DNA of 64,000 bases, taken from NCBI GenBank assembly GCA_002422425.1, contig DIVG01000076.1, positions 18,330-82,329 of the forward strand, written 5' to 3'. The notes under the pieces are model-generated. The model saw only the letters and a list, made by a program, of their open reading frames with translations, was not told where the DNA came from and made no database searches. Below, piece after piece: positions 53,094 to 61,775 of the stretch; within the stretch, counting starts at the first letter, position 1, and each line of letters starts with the position of its first letter. The DNA is from Akkermansiaceae bacterium UBA6138. Lineage in GTDB: Bacteria > Verrucomicrobiota > Verrucomicrobiia > Verrucomicrobiales > DEV007. Position numbers and translations under genes: made by a program.

Positions 53094-55736
53094 ATGCGTC
53101 ATGCTATTTGGATGAGATTGATCACCGCGATCCTCGCCCTCGCCTTCGCCGGTGAGGCTTACGGAGAATCCCCTGCCCTGACCTTCGAAAAGGACGTGCG
53201 CCCCATTCTGAAAGCGCATTGCACCCTCTGCCACGGCGAAGAGGCGAAACCGAAGGCGGGTGTGGATCTGCGCCTGCGGCGTTTCATGGATGGACCGCTC
53301 GACAGTGGCGCGACGTTGCTCGTGCCGGGCAACCCCGCCGCCAGTGAACTCGTCGCGATCATCGAACGCGGTGAGATGCCGAAAAAAGGCCATCCTGTCC
53401 CCGCTCATGAACTCGGGATTATCCGCCAGTGGATCGCCCAGGGCGCCAAAACCGCCCGCCCCGAACCCGAGTCCCTCGAGAAAGGTCCGCTCATCACCGA
53501 AGAGGAGCGCTCGCACTGGTCCTTCCAGCCGGTGAAGCGGCCGGAGGTTCCGTCCGTGGATGGCGTTGCCGGTCCCATCGATGCCTTCCTCGCCAACGTG
53601 ATGCGGAAAGAAGGACTCGACTTTGCTCCTGAAGCCGACCGGCCCACCTGGATTCGCCGGGTCTCCCTCAACCTCACCGGACTGCCGCCGGCGCCTGCGG
53701 AAGTCACCGCCTTCATCGCCGACGCCTCCCCCGATGCCTATGAAAAGGTGGTCGACCGGCTCCTCGCCTCCCCCGCCTACGGCGAACGCTGGGGCCGGCA
53801 CTGGCTCGATGTCGCCGGCTACGCCGATTCGAACGGCTACACCGAGGTCGATTCGGCACGTCCCCACGCCTGGCGCTACCGCGATTATGTGATCCGCTCT
53901 TTCAACGACGACAAACCCTGGAACGAATTCATCCGCGAGCAGCTCGCCGGAGACGAACTCGCCGGGGCCACCCACGCCGATTACCAGGCCACCGTGATCG
54001 ATCCGAAGCGTCTCGAACAGCTCACCGCAACCGCCTTTCTCCGCATGGCGCCCGACGGCACCGGAGACCCTAACGATGACCCTAATCTCGCCCGCAATCT
54101 CGTCATTGCCGAGCAGATGAAGATCGTCAGTTCATCGATGCTGGGACTCACCGTTGCCTGCGCGCAGTGCCACGATCATCGCCACGACCCGATCTCGCAC
54201 GAGGACTACCATCGACTCCGCGCCGTCTTCGATCCCGCCTACAACTGGCAGGCCTGGCGGGCTCCGTCACAGCGGCTCTATTCGCTCTACACTCCCGAAG
54301 AACACGCCAAAGCCGCCGAAATCGAGAAGGCCGCCGCCCTCATCGACGTCGAGGCGCGGGAGATGAGCAAAAAATTCCTCGACGAAATCTTCGAGGTCGA
54401 AATCCTCAAGCTGCCCGAAGCCGAGCGTGAGCCCTACCGCCTCGCCCGTGCCACGGTTGAGAAAGACCGCAGCGAAGAGCAGAAGAACCTCATCAAAAAA
54501 TACCCCTCGGCCCTGGCCCTCTATTCGTTAAATCTCTACGACCAGAAAAAGCAGGACCTCGTCGATGCGAAGAGCAAAGAGGCGGCAGATCTCCGTGCCA
54601 CCAAGCCGGTCCAGAACTTCGTCATGGCCCTCACCGAGGTGAAGGGCCAGGTGCCCGAGTCGAAGCTTTTCAATCGCGGCGATCACGAGCAACCTGTCCG
54701 CGACGTCCCTCCGGGCGAGCTGACCATTCTGACCACTCCGGAGATCGAGCCGTTCACGCCCGCCGCGGTGCCCTCGGGTTCGAGCGGACGCCGCCTCGCC
54801 TACGCGAATTGGCTCACGAGCGGGAAACATCCCCTCGTCGCCCGCGTTCTTGTGAACCGCTTCTGGATGCATCACTTCGGGCGCGGCCTCGTCAACACCC
54901 CCGGCGACTTCGGTCTCGCCGGCGACCGCCCCAGTCATCCCGAGCTGCTCGACTGGCTCGCCGACGAGTTCGTCAAGGGCGGCTGGAAGCTGAAGCCGCT
55001 CCACCGTTCCATCGTCCTGAGCCGCGCCTACCGTCAGTCCGCGGCCCATCCGGATTCGCTTCAGGCGGATCCCGAGAACCGGCTCCTCTCCCGTTACAAA
55101 GTGCGCCGGCTCGAGGCCGAGCCCCTACGCGACTCCATCCTCGCCGCAGCCGGAGCCCTCGTCGACAAACCCTTCGGCCCGCCCAGCACGATCGCCCGCG
55201 ACCCGGCCGGACGCATTGTCCTCGGCGTTGACAAGGGCACCATCACCAAGGCCGAAGTCGCTCCCGGCGGCGAGCAGGACTTCCGCCGCTCGGTCTACGT
55301 CGAGGTGCGCCGCAGCAAGCCCGTCACCGTACTCGATACCTTCGACGCGCCAGTGATGACGCCGCATTGCGAGCTGCGCCCCCAGACCACCGTCGCGCCG
55401 CAGTCGCTCCTGCTGATGAACGACACCTTTATCCTCGACAATGCCCGCCGCCTCGCCGATCGGCTCCACACCGAGATCCCCGGTGATGAAAAGGCCCGCC
55501 TCGAGCGCGCCTGGCACCTGCTTTACGGCAAAACGCCGAGCGAGTCCGAAGTCGCCCGTGCCATCAACTACCTGCGCCTGCAGACCGCCACCCTCACTGT
55601 CCATCACGCACAGAATCCGCCCGCCGCGACCACCAAAGACGCCGCCCCGACACCCCTTCCCGACCCCGCCCGTGAAGCCCTCGCGAGCCTCTGCCAGGTC
55701 CTTCTCAGCTCCAACCGTTTCCTCTACCTCGAATGA
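53094..55736 (+). CDS. DUF1549/DUF1553 (PSD1) cytochrome-like protein
   Basis: An 880-residue exported protein. The start is uncertain: ATG 53094, ATG 53112 and GTG 53088 are in frame, and all give a signal peptide (RLITAILALAFAGEAYG). A planctomycete-type cytochrome domain (PSCyt1) carries CTLCH at residues 43-47. DUF1549 follows (IRRVSLNLTGLPPAPAEVTA, YGERWGRHWLDVAGYADSNG), then a charged insert at about 400-520, and DUF1553 (WLTSGKHPLVARVLVNRFWM, HRSIVLSRAYRQS). Such proteins occur with DUF1501 partners in PVC bacteria; a periplasmic redox role in polymer breakdown is often proposed but unproven. The stop overlaps the DUF1501 start by 4 nt. Confidence 0.92.
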   Translation: MRHAIWMRLITAILALAFAGEAYGESPALTFEKDVRPILKAHCTLCHGEEAKPKAGVDLRLRRFMDGPLDSGATLLVPGNPAASELVAIIERGEMPKKGHPVPAHELGIIRQWIAQGAKTARPEPESLEKGPLITEEERSHWSFQPVKRPEVPSVDGVAGPIDAFLANVMRKEGLDFAPEADRPTWIRRVSLNLTGLPPAPAEVTAFIADASPDAYEKVVDRLLASPAYGERWGRHWLDVAGYADSNGYTEVDSARPHAWRYRDYVIRSFNDDKPWNEFIREQLAGDELAGATHADYQATVIDPKRLEQLTATAFLRMAPDGTGDPNDDPNLARNLVIAEQMKIVSSSMLGLTVACAQCHDHRHDPISHEDYHRLRAVFDPAYNWQAWRAPSQRLYSLYTPEEHAKAAEIEKAAALIDVEAREMSKKFLDEIFEVEILKLPEAEREPYRLARATVEKDRSEEQKNLIKKYPSALALYSLNLYDQKKQDLVDAKSKEAADLRATKPVQNFVMALTEVKGQVPESKLFNRGDHEQPVRDVPPGELTILTTPEIEPFTPAAVPSGSSGRRLAYANWLTSGKHPLVARVLVNRFWMHHFGRGLVNTPGDFGLAGDRPSHPELLDWLADEFVKGGWKLKPLHRSIVLSRAYRQSAAHPDSLQADPENRLLSRYKVRRLEAEPLRDSILAAAGALVDKPFGPPSTIARDPAGRIVLGVDKGTITKAEVAPGGEQDFRRSVYVEVRRSKPVTVLDTFDAPVMTPHCELRPQTTVAPQSLLLMNDTFILDNARRLADRLHTEIPGDEKARLERAWHLLYGKTPSESEVARAINYLRLQTATLTVHHAQNPPAATTKDAAPTPLPDPAREALASLCQVLLSSNRFLYLE

Positions 55737-57181
55737 AATCCGCCCGTCTCTGCTCCCGCCGCCATTTCCTCCAGGCGAACGGCTTCAGCCTCGGCTCGCT
55801 CGCGCTGGCTTCGCTGTTGCAAAAAAACGGACTCCTCGCCGCACCGGTGAAGCCCGATCTCGGGCCCGAAACCGAGTTCGACCTCTTGCCGAAACAGGCC
55901 CATGCTCCCGGTCAGGCGAAAGCGATGATCTCACTCTTCATGATGGGTGGTCCCTCGCAGATGGACCTCTTCGATCCAAAGCCCATGCTGACGAAGTATG
56001 ACGGGAAAAACTTCCCCGGCGAAATCAAATACGACAATCTTGCCCAAGCCTCGTCCAAGGTCTTCGGCTCGCCGTGGAAATTTGAAAAGCACGGCGAGTG
56101 CGGGATGGAGCTGAGCGAGCTGCTCCCCCACCTCGGCAAGGTCGCCGACGACATCTGCCTGATCCGTTCGATGGTCTCGGGGGTGAGCAATCATGCGCAG
56201 GGACTCTACGCGATCAACTCGGGCCGCATCACTGCCGGGAATCCGACTCTCGGCTCGTGGCTGACCTACGGACTCGGCTGCGAGACGGAGGAATTACCCG
56301 CCTACATGGTCCTTTCCCACCCCGGTGGTCTGCCCACCTTCCAGGGCGAGCACTTCACGAACGGCTGGCTCCCCGCGCTGTATCAGGGAACCGTGGTCCG
56401 CGCGACGGAACCCCGCATTCTCAACCTCGACCCGCCGCCTGCCCTCGCCGGTGACGGGCAGCGTCGCCAGCTCGACCTGCTCCGCAGTCTCAACGAAGAA
56501 CACTCTTCCGAACATCCCGGCGAACTCGACCTGCGCGCCCGCATCGCCAGCTACGAACTCGCCGCGAAGATGCAGACGGCGGCGAAGGAGGCTCTCGATA
56601 TTTCGAACGAGCCCGAATCCGTCAAAAAACTCTACGGCGTCGATGATCCCAAAACCCGCGACTACGCGACCCGCTGCATCATTGCCCGTCGCCTCGTCGA
56701 ACGCGGGGTTCGTTACGTGCAGGTCCTCAATGCGGGCCAGTCGTGGGACCAGCACAGCTCGCTCATTTCCGCCCTGCCGAACAACTGCGGCGCCGTTGAT
56801 CAGCCGAGCGCAGCCCTTGTCACCGACCTCAAACAGCGCGGCCTGCTCGACAGCACTGTGGTTCACTGGGGCGGAGAAATGGGACGACTCCCCGTCCTTC
56901 AGAACGACGCCGGACGCGAAAAGTGGGGCCGCGACCACAACACTTTCGGCTTCAGCCAATGGGTCGCCGGCGGCGGCTTCAAGGCCGGCCATGTCCACGG
57001 CGAGACCGACGAGTTCGGCCACAAAGCTGTCGTCGATCCCGTGCATCACTATGACTGGCACGCGACCCTCCTGCACGCCTTCGGCCTCGATCACAGCAAG
57101 CTGACCTACAAGCGCAACGGACTCGCCGCATCGCTCACCGGGGATCAGGGAGCGAAGGTGGTGGAGCAGTTGCTGGCGTGA
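55733..57181 (+). CDS. DUF1501 protein, first copy
   Basis: A 482-residue protein with a Tat-like leader (SRRHFLQANGFSLGSLALAS, residues 8-27). DUF1501 belongs to the alkaline-phosphatase/sulfatase fold: ISLFMMGGPSQMDLFDPKP at the metal-site end, SELLPHLGKVADDICLIRSM, GVRYVQVLNAGQSWDQHS, TVVHWGGEMGRLPV and RDHNTFGFSQWVAGGG. The gene overlaps the DUF1549/1553 gene by 4 nt, the standard pairing, so the two products probably work together in the periplasm. The substrate is unknown. Confidence 0.92.
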   Translation: MKSARLCSRRHFLQANGFSLGSLALASLLQKNGLLAAPVKPDLGPETEFDLLPKQAHAPGQAKAMISLFMMGGPSQMDLFDPKPMLTKYDGKNFPGEIKYDNLAQASSKVFGSPWKFEKHGECGMELSELLPHLGKVADDICLIRSMVSGVSNHAQGLYAINSGRITAGNPTLGSWLTYGLGCETEELPAYMVLSHPGGLPTFQGEHFTNGWLPALYQGTVVRATEPRILNLDPPPALAGDGQRRQLDLLRSLNEEHSSEHPGELDLRARIASYELAAKMQTAAKEALDISNEPESVKKLYGVDDPKTRDYATRCIIARRLVERGVRYVQVLNAGQSWDQHSSLISALPNNCGAVDQPSAALVTDLKQRGLLDSTVVHWGGEMGRLPVLQNDAGREKWGRDHNTFGFSQWVAGGGFKAGHVHGETDEFGHKAVVDPVHHYDWHATLLHAFGLDHSKLTYKRNGLAASLTGDQGAKVVEQLLA

Positions 57182-57330
57182 AAGGAGGAGTTTCAGGTTT
57201 CAAGGTTCAGGTTTCAAGTTTCGGAGTCGCGCTCCCCCCAATCGGCACGCGATAACGTGTTAAAGAAGGCTTCAACCCTTGTCGCCTTTTTGCGACACTC
57301 TGCCCGACGTTAACCGCCCCGACCGCTGCC

Positions 57331-58785
57331 ATGTCATCCGACTTCCGCTCTCCGCGATCTTTCTCCACAGCTGCCCGATCGACTCGCCGAGCCGCGCTAA
57401 AGGCGGGAGCGCTCGGTCTCGCAGGCGGCTTCGGACTCGAAAAGCTCGCCGCTCTTGAGAGCGCGGGTGCCGCTCCCGGAAAGGCGAAAAACGTCATCTA
57501 CATCTTCCTTTCCGGCGGACTTTCGCAGCTTGAGAGCTTCGACATGAAGCCCGGAGCGCCGAGCGAGATTCGCGGCGAGTTTCGTCCCATCCCGACAAAG
57601 ACGCCCGGCCTTCACATCTGCGAGCACCTCCCCGAACTGGCCAAGCGCAGCGACAAATGGGCCCTCTGTCGCTCGCTCACCCACGGCTCCAATGAGCATT
57701 CGAACGGGCACTACATCATGATGACGGGCCGCTCCGATGTCCCGCCCGGATTCGACCGCACCAAACCGACCGAACACGACTGGCCGTCCATCGCCGCACT
57801 CGCCGGTGCACGCTTCCCTTCGTCGGGCTCCCTGCCCGCCGCCCTCGTTCTGCCCGAGAAGATGATTCATCGCAGCGGCAATGTCATTCCCGGACAAATG
57901 GGCGGTTTGTTAGGACGTCAGCACGATCCATTCTTCATCGAGGCCTCGGCGTATGATTCGAAAGGTTATGGGGCCTATCCCGAATACGACTTTCATCACG
58001 CCGACGGTCGCCTCGCCCGCGAGAGGGAGTTCCGCACCTTCAGCTTAGACCTGCCCGACTCCGTTGATTTCGAGCGTTTTCAGGACAGGCTGAGGCTGCG
58101 CGGCTTCCTTGACGAGCAACAACGCCACCTTGAGACCGCGAGCCCGGCGGGCGGAGTCAACCGCTACCGCGAAATGGCCGTCGGATTGCTTTCCGATCCA
58201 AAAGTGCGCGCCGCTTTCGACGTCCACGGCGTTGAACCTGCGGTGCAGGATCGCTACGGGCGTAACGCCTTCGGCTGGTCGCTCCTGATGGCGCGGCAGC
58301 TTGTCGAGTCTGGAGTCCGCCTCGTCCAAGTCAATCTCGGCAACAACGAGAGCTGGGATAATCACCAGGCCATCTTCCCGAATCTCCGCGACTACCTCTT
58401 TCCCCCGATGGACCGGGCCGTCTCCGCCCTGCTCGACGATCTCGGCGGACGCGGACTCCTCGATGATACCCTCGTTGTCATGGCGAGCGAGTTCGGCCGC
58501 ACTCCTAAAATCTCGACCCTTTCCGGCGTGCCTCTTCCCGGACGCGACCACTGGGGCGCGGTGCAATCGGTCTGGTTCGCCGGCGGAGGCATTACCGGAG
58601 GTGCCGTGCTTGGTTCGACCGACAAACTCGGCGGCCACCCCTCAAGCGACGCCCGTCGGCCCGAGGACTTCGCCGCCACCATCTTCAACGGCCTCGGTCT
58701 GCCGGCTGACTCCCACTGGACGGACGTTGGCGGGAGACCGATGCCGCTCTATCACGGCCAGCCGATGCGGGAGTTGTTCGGGTGA
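57331..58785 (+). CDS. DUF1501 protein, second copy
   Basis: A 484-residue DUF1501 paralogue with a Tat-like segment (STRRAALKAGALGLAGGFG, residues 17-35). Family segments: VIYIFLSGGLSQLESFDMKP, EHLPELAKRSDKWALCRSLT, GVRLVQVNLGNNESWDNHQA, LVVMASEFGRTPK and GRDHWGAVQSVWFAGGG. It is clearly divergent from the first copy. The 149-nt gap before it contains a short run of CAGGTTTCAAG repeats, so it may have its own promoter. A DUF1549 partner of its own is not visible. Confidence 0.92.
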   Translation: MSSDFRSPRSFSTAARSTRRAALKAGALGLAGGFGLEKLAALESAGAAPGKAKNVIYIFLSGGLSQLESFDMKPGAPSEIRGEFRPIPTKTPGLHICEHLPELAKRSDKWALCRSLTHGSNEHSNGHYIMMTGRSDVPPGFDRTKPTEHDWPSIAALAGARFPSSGSLPAALVLPEKMIHRSGNVIPGQMGGLLGRQHDPFFIEASAYDSKGYGAYPEYDFHHADGRLAREREFRTFSLDLPDSVDFERFQDRLRLRGFLDEQQRHLETASPAGGVNRYREMAVGLLSDPKVRAAFDVHGVEPAVQDRYGRNAFGWSLLMARQLVESGVRLVQVNLGNNESWDNHQAIFPNLRDYLFPPMDRAVSALLDDLGGRGLLDDTLVVMASEFGRTPKISTLSGVPLPGRDHWGAVQSVWFAGGGITGGAVLGSTDKLGGHPSSDARRPEDFAATIFNGLGLPADSHWTDVGGRPMPLYHGQPMRELFG

Positions 58786-58887
58786 CTCCGGCTTTCAGGG
58801 GGACGCGGCCCGGGTTTTTGAACCGTCTCGCTGGGCACCCGCTTCGCCGGTTGATTATCCCGGCGGAGCGGCAACATTCAGGGGTCC

Positions 58888-60165
58888 ATGAACTTCAGCG
58901 ACCTCCGATCGATTCTTCAATATGTGCCGCAATTCCGCGGACGCACGTTTGTAGTCGCTCTCGACGGGGCTGTCATTGATTCGCCTGATTTTTCGAATAT
59001 TCTCCTCGATCTGGCGGTGCTGCGGTCGCTCAACATCAAAGTTGTTCTCGTTCACGGGGCCGCGGCGCAAATCGAGGCGCTGGGGGCGAAACGCCATGTC
59101 CCCCTCTCAAACATCGACGGCACCGGGGTGACCGATGAGGCCACTCTTGAGGTCAGCATGGACGCGATCACCCGCCTCAGTAACTCCGTGATGCAAAGCC
59201 TCACAACGGTCAAATTGAAAGCGGCAACCGCCAATGCGATTCACGCCCACCCCGCCGGGATCATCAAAGGGATCGACGCGGGGTTTACCGGGACGATTGA
59301 AAAGATCGACGGCAGCGTCCTCCAGAGCTTCCTCGATCAGGACATCCTTCCCGTTGTCCCGCCTCTCGGCTTCGACGCCGATGGCCAAACCCTGCGGGTA
59401 AATTCCGATGCGGTCGCCCGAGAGGTCGCCACCGCACTTGACGCGGCCAAGGTCATTTTTGTCTCCACCGAAGACCCTCGCGCTGTCTTGATCGACCGCC
59501 AGCACCAGTGGTCAGGCGAAGACGCGATTTCCTTTATCGACTCACACCCCGCTCTCTCGGTTGGAATGGTTTCGAAGCTCCGCCACGCCGCCCGCGCCAC
59601 CCGCGACGGAGTGCCCCGCGTCCATCTCATCAGCAGCCGCAGCGAGGATGCTCTGCTTTCTGAACTTTTCTCCAACGAAGGGGTCGGCGTGATGGTTTAC
59701 TCCGACGCTTATCAAAAGGTCCGCCCCGCGACCCGAGGCGACATCGACGAGCTCTATCTGCTCATCCACCGGGCAATAGAGGACGAACAGCTCATCGACC
59801 GGAGCCGTTCCGACATCCAGGGAGCAATCGAGGACTACATCGTGCTCGAGATCGACGGCAATGTCGTCGGTTGTGTCGCCGTCCATCCCTATCCCGGCTC
59901 CGCAAAGGCCGAGCTGGCCTGCCTCTACGTGAAAAAAGGCCACACTGGCCAGGGCTACGGCAGCATCCTCGTCGGGGCCGCCATTGACCGGGCGAAGAAA
60001 CTCGGCAGCGGGAATCTCTTCGCGCTTTCGACCCAGGCCGCCGGTTACCTTGAGAGAGCAGGATTCACGAGAAGCGAGGATCTCACCCTGCTACCGGAAG
60101 AGCGTCGGGAAAAATGGGCGACGAACGGCCGCAATGCCGTGCTTCTCATCCGGAACCTCAGGTGA
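58888..60165 (+). CDS. argA: N-acetylglutamate synthase (ArgA type)
   Basis: A 425-residue protein with an N-terminal amino-acid-kinase domain (about 1-285: TFVVALDGAVIDSPDFSNIL, VVLVHGAAAQIEALG, GMVSKLRHAARATRDGVPRV) and a C-terminal GNAT domain (about 290-425). The latter holds the acetyl-CoA loop KKGHTGQGYGSILVGAAI and FALSTQAAGYLERAGF. This matches ArgA, which acetylates glutamate in the first arginine step and is usually inhibited by arginine through the kinase-like domain. No other arg genes are adjacent. A repeat cluster follows the stop. Confidence 0.93.
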   Translation: MNFSDLRSILQYVPQFRGRTFVVALDGAVIDSPDFSNILLDLAVLRSLNIKVVLVHGAAAQIEALGAKRHVPLSNIDGTGVTDEATLEVSMDAITRLSNSVMQSLTTVKLKAATANAIHAHPAGIIKGIDAGFTGTIEKIDGSVLQSFLDQDILPVVPPLGFDADGQTLRVNSDAVAREVATALDAAKVIFVSTEDPRAVLIDRQHQWSGEDAISFIDSHPALSVGMVSKLRHAARATRDGVPRVHLISSRSEDALLSELFSNEGVGVMVYSDAYQKVRPATRGDIDELYLLIHRAIEDEQLIDRSRSDIQGAIEDYIVLEIDGNVVGCVAVHPYPGSAKAELACLYVKKGHTGQGYGSILVGAAIDRAKKLGSGNLFALSTQAAGYLERAGFTRSEDLTLLPEERREKWATNGRNAVLLIRNLR

Positions 60166-60180
60166 GGGGCGCCAAAGGGA

Positions 60181-60294
60181 GTAGCGAAGGTCGTGAGACC
60201 TTCGGGCGGTTGCATCGGCCTCCGAAAGTCTCACGACTTTCTCTACGCTCCCGTTCGCGAGTCTCTCCTGTAGCGAAGGTCGTGAGACCTTCGG
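60181..60294. repeat. Three GTGA-loop hairpin repeats between convergent genes
   Basis: GTAG then CGAAGGTC-GTGA-GACCTTCG (stem 60185-60204) recurs identically at 60274-60293. A third copy lies in reverse orientation at 60222-60246, where the minus strand reads GAAAGTC-GTGA-GACTTTC. The stem keeps pairing although a G-C pair has become A-T, and the loop GTGA is a GNRA-type tetraloop in RNA. The cluster fills the gap between the stops of argA and the kinase-PP2C gene, where it could act on both transcripts. Confidence 0.82.
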
Positions 60295-60305
60295 AACCGC
60301 GCCCT

Positions 60306-61550
60306 TCAATTCTGCGTTTCCTTCGGCGCCTTCTTCGGCGCACGCACCACGAACAGGGTCGTATCGTCGCCTCCGGCCTCCGCCGTCGCCCAGTCAAGCA
60401 TGCGTTGCGCGACCTCGGCGACCGGCGTGCCATTCTCCTCCGCTTCGGCAAAGCACCGGGCGATATTCTTGTTCCAGAGCCCGTCGGTAATACCGTCCGA
60501 GCAGATCAGAAACCAGTCGCCTTCCTCGATCGTGGCCGAAGAGACCTGCGGGATAAGAATCTGGCAACCCCCGCCGATCGCCTGCTGCAAAACATTCCGG
60601 CGGGGATGAGTCCGCGCCTCGCGCTCATTCAACTTGCCCGAGCGGAACTGCGCCCCGACGTAAGTGTGATCGTAGGTAAGCTGCTTCAACTCGCCGGCAC
60701 GGAACTGATAGAAACGGCTGTCACCGACATGGGCAAAATACACCTTAGTGCGATAAAAGAGGCCGCAAACCACCGTCGCGCCCATTCCGGTCAACCTTGG
60801 GTCATGCACCCCGACGCGGGTGACATACTCATGGAGTGACTTCACGGCGGCGAAGAGTAGAGCTTCGGGATCCCCCGCCCCGTGAAAATCGCCCATCATC
60901 GCCGGCAGGAAGCGCCGCAGTTCCCGGACAACCAGCGAACTCGCGACCTCGCCGGCCGCCGGACCTCCCATCCCGTCACTCACCGCAAAGATGAGCCCCT
61001 TATCGTCGATAGCCTGAGAACCGCAGAGTTCGGCACTGTTGACCCAGCCTTTTTCCGAGGAAAAGACCGAGAGAGCATCCTGATTTCCCGGCTTGCGCGA
61101 GCCGTCCCGGGTCAGTCCGCACCACTCAAGAGAGCGGTGGGCCTCCTCGTCATCGCAGCGGTGCCTCGGATCCTCTTTCACCTCGGCGAGCTCGAAGTCG
61201 ATGATGCAAAAGACTCCCTGACGGGCGTTGTAGGTGATGTTACGGGGAAAGGGATCGTCGTGAATGACGCCATACTCGCGCTCGAGCATTTCAAAGAGTT
61301 CGGCCGCTTTTCCCTCGCTGATGCTCGCCTCGGCGGGGGCACCGCAGTTTGTCGTCACGATCGTGAGCGTTTCGGGATCGCTGTCGAGGAGGCGGGGAAC
61401 GAAGTCGCAGCCACGCGCCTCGAGTACTTTCAGGACCCGCACCTCGTTAGCGAAACGCCTGTCGTTGTCCGTCCCTCGGAAAGTCTTGTGAACACGGCCG
61501 TCATAGCCGATCTTAACGATGGAGCGGATACCGTCCTTGGCGATCTTCAT
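60306..61550 (-). CDS. Kinase-like domain fused to PP2C-type protein phosphatase
   Basis: A 414-residue protein from ATG 61550. Residues about 1-135 resemble a minimal RIO/LPS-kinase-type fold: Lys in VHKTFRG, Glu in FANEVRVLKVLE, HDDPFPRNITYN as catalytic loop, and IDFELAEV in place of DFG. Residues about 150-405 are a PP2C phosphatase with NQDALSV, SDGMGGPAAGE, GMGATVVC, HVGDSRFYQF, CSDGITDGLW and GGDDTTLFVV, so all metal ligands are present. A single cytoplasmic protein with opposing activities is implied, although the kinase part may only bind ligands. The frame to 61601 adds an unsupported leader. It converges with argA across the hairpin cluster. Confidence 0.88.
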   Translation of the reverse strand: MKIAKDGIRSIVKIGYDGRVHKTFRGTDNDRRFANEVRVLKVLEARGCDFVPRLLDSDPETLTIVTTNCGAPAEASISEGKAAELFEMLEREYGVIHDDPFPRNITYNARQGVFCIIDFELAEVKEDPRHRCDDEEAHRSLEWCGLTRDGSRKPGNQDALSVFSSEKGWVNSAELCGSQAIDDKGLIFAVSDGMGGPAAGEVASSLVVRELRRFLPAMMGDFHGAGDPEALLFAAVKSLHEYVTRVGVHDPRLTGMGATVVCGLFYRTKVYFAHVGDSRFYQFRAGELKQLTYDHTYVGAQFRSGKLNEREARTHPRRNVLQQAIGGGCQILIPQVSSATIEEGDWFLICSDGITDGLWNKNIARCFAEAEENGTPVAEVAQRMLDWATAEAGGDDTTLFVVRAPKKAPKETQN

Positions 61551-61775
61551 AAAGTCAGGGGTTTTACGGGGGGGAAGCGGAACGTAGGACGGAAATCGCA
61601 CTTTTCAAAGAGCGCTTTGCAATTAGCCGCAACGGAGAGCGACGGGCGTTGCAAAGGGAAACTCGCGACAGGCCGCATTTGCGCCACCATGGCCCCTTTC
61701 GTCAGTCTTTACCCTTATTCTGATTCCCGCCAGGCTCTTGATTTGTCGCGCTTCGCTTCATTCTCCCGTTTCGCC

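Noticed and set aside
53016..53975. 319-codon minus-strand frame
   Set aside because: Antisense to the DUF1549/1553 gene; Gly/Val-rich shadow.
57182..57230. CAGGTTTCAAG short repeats after the first DUF1501 gene
   Set aside because: Only two or three short, imperfect units; too little to call an element or operator.
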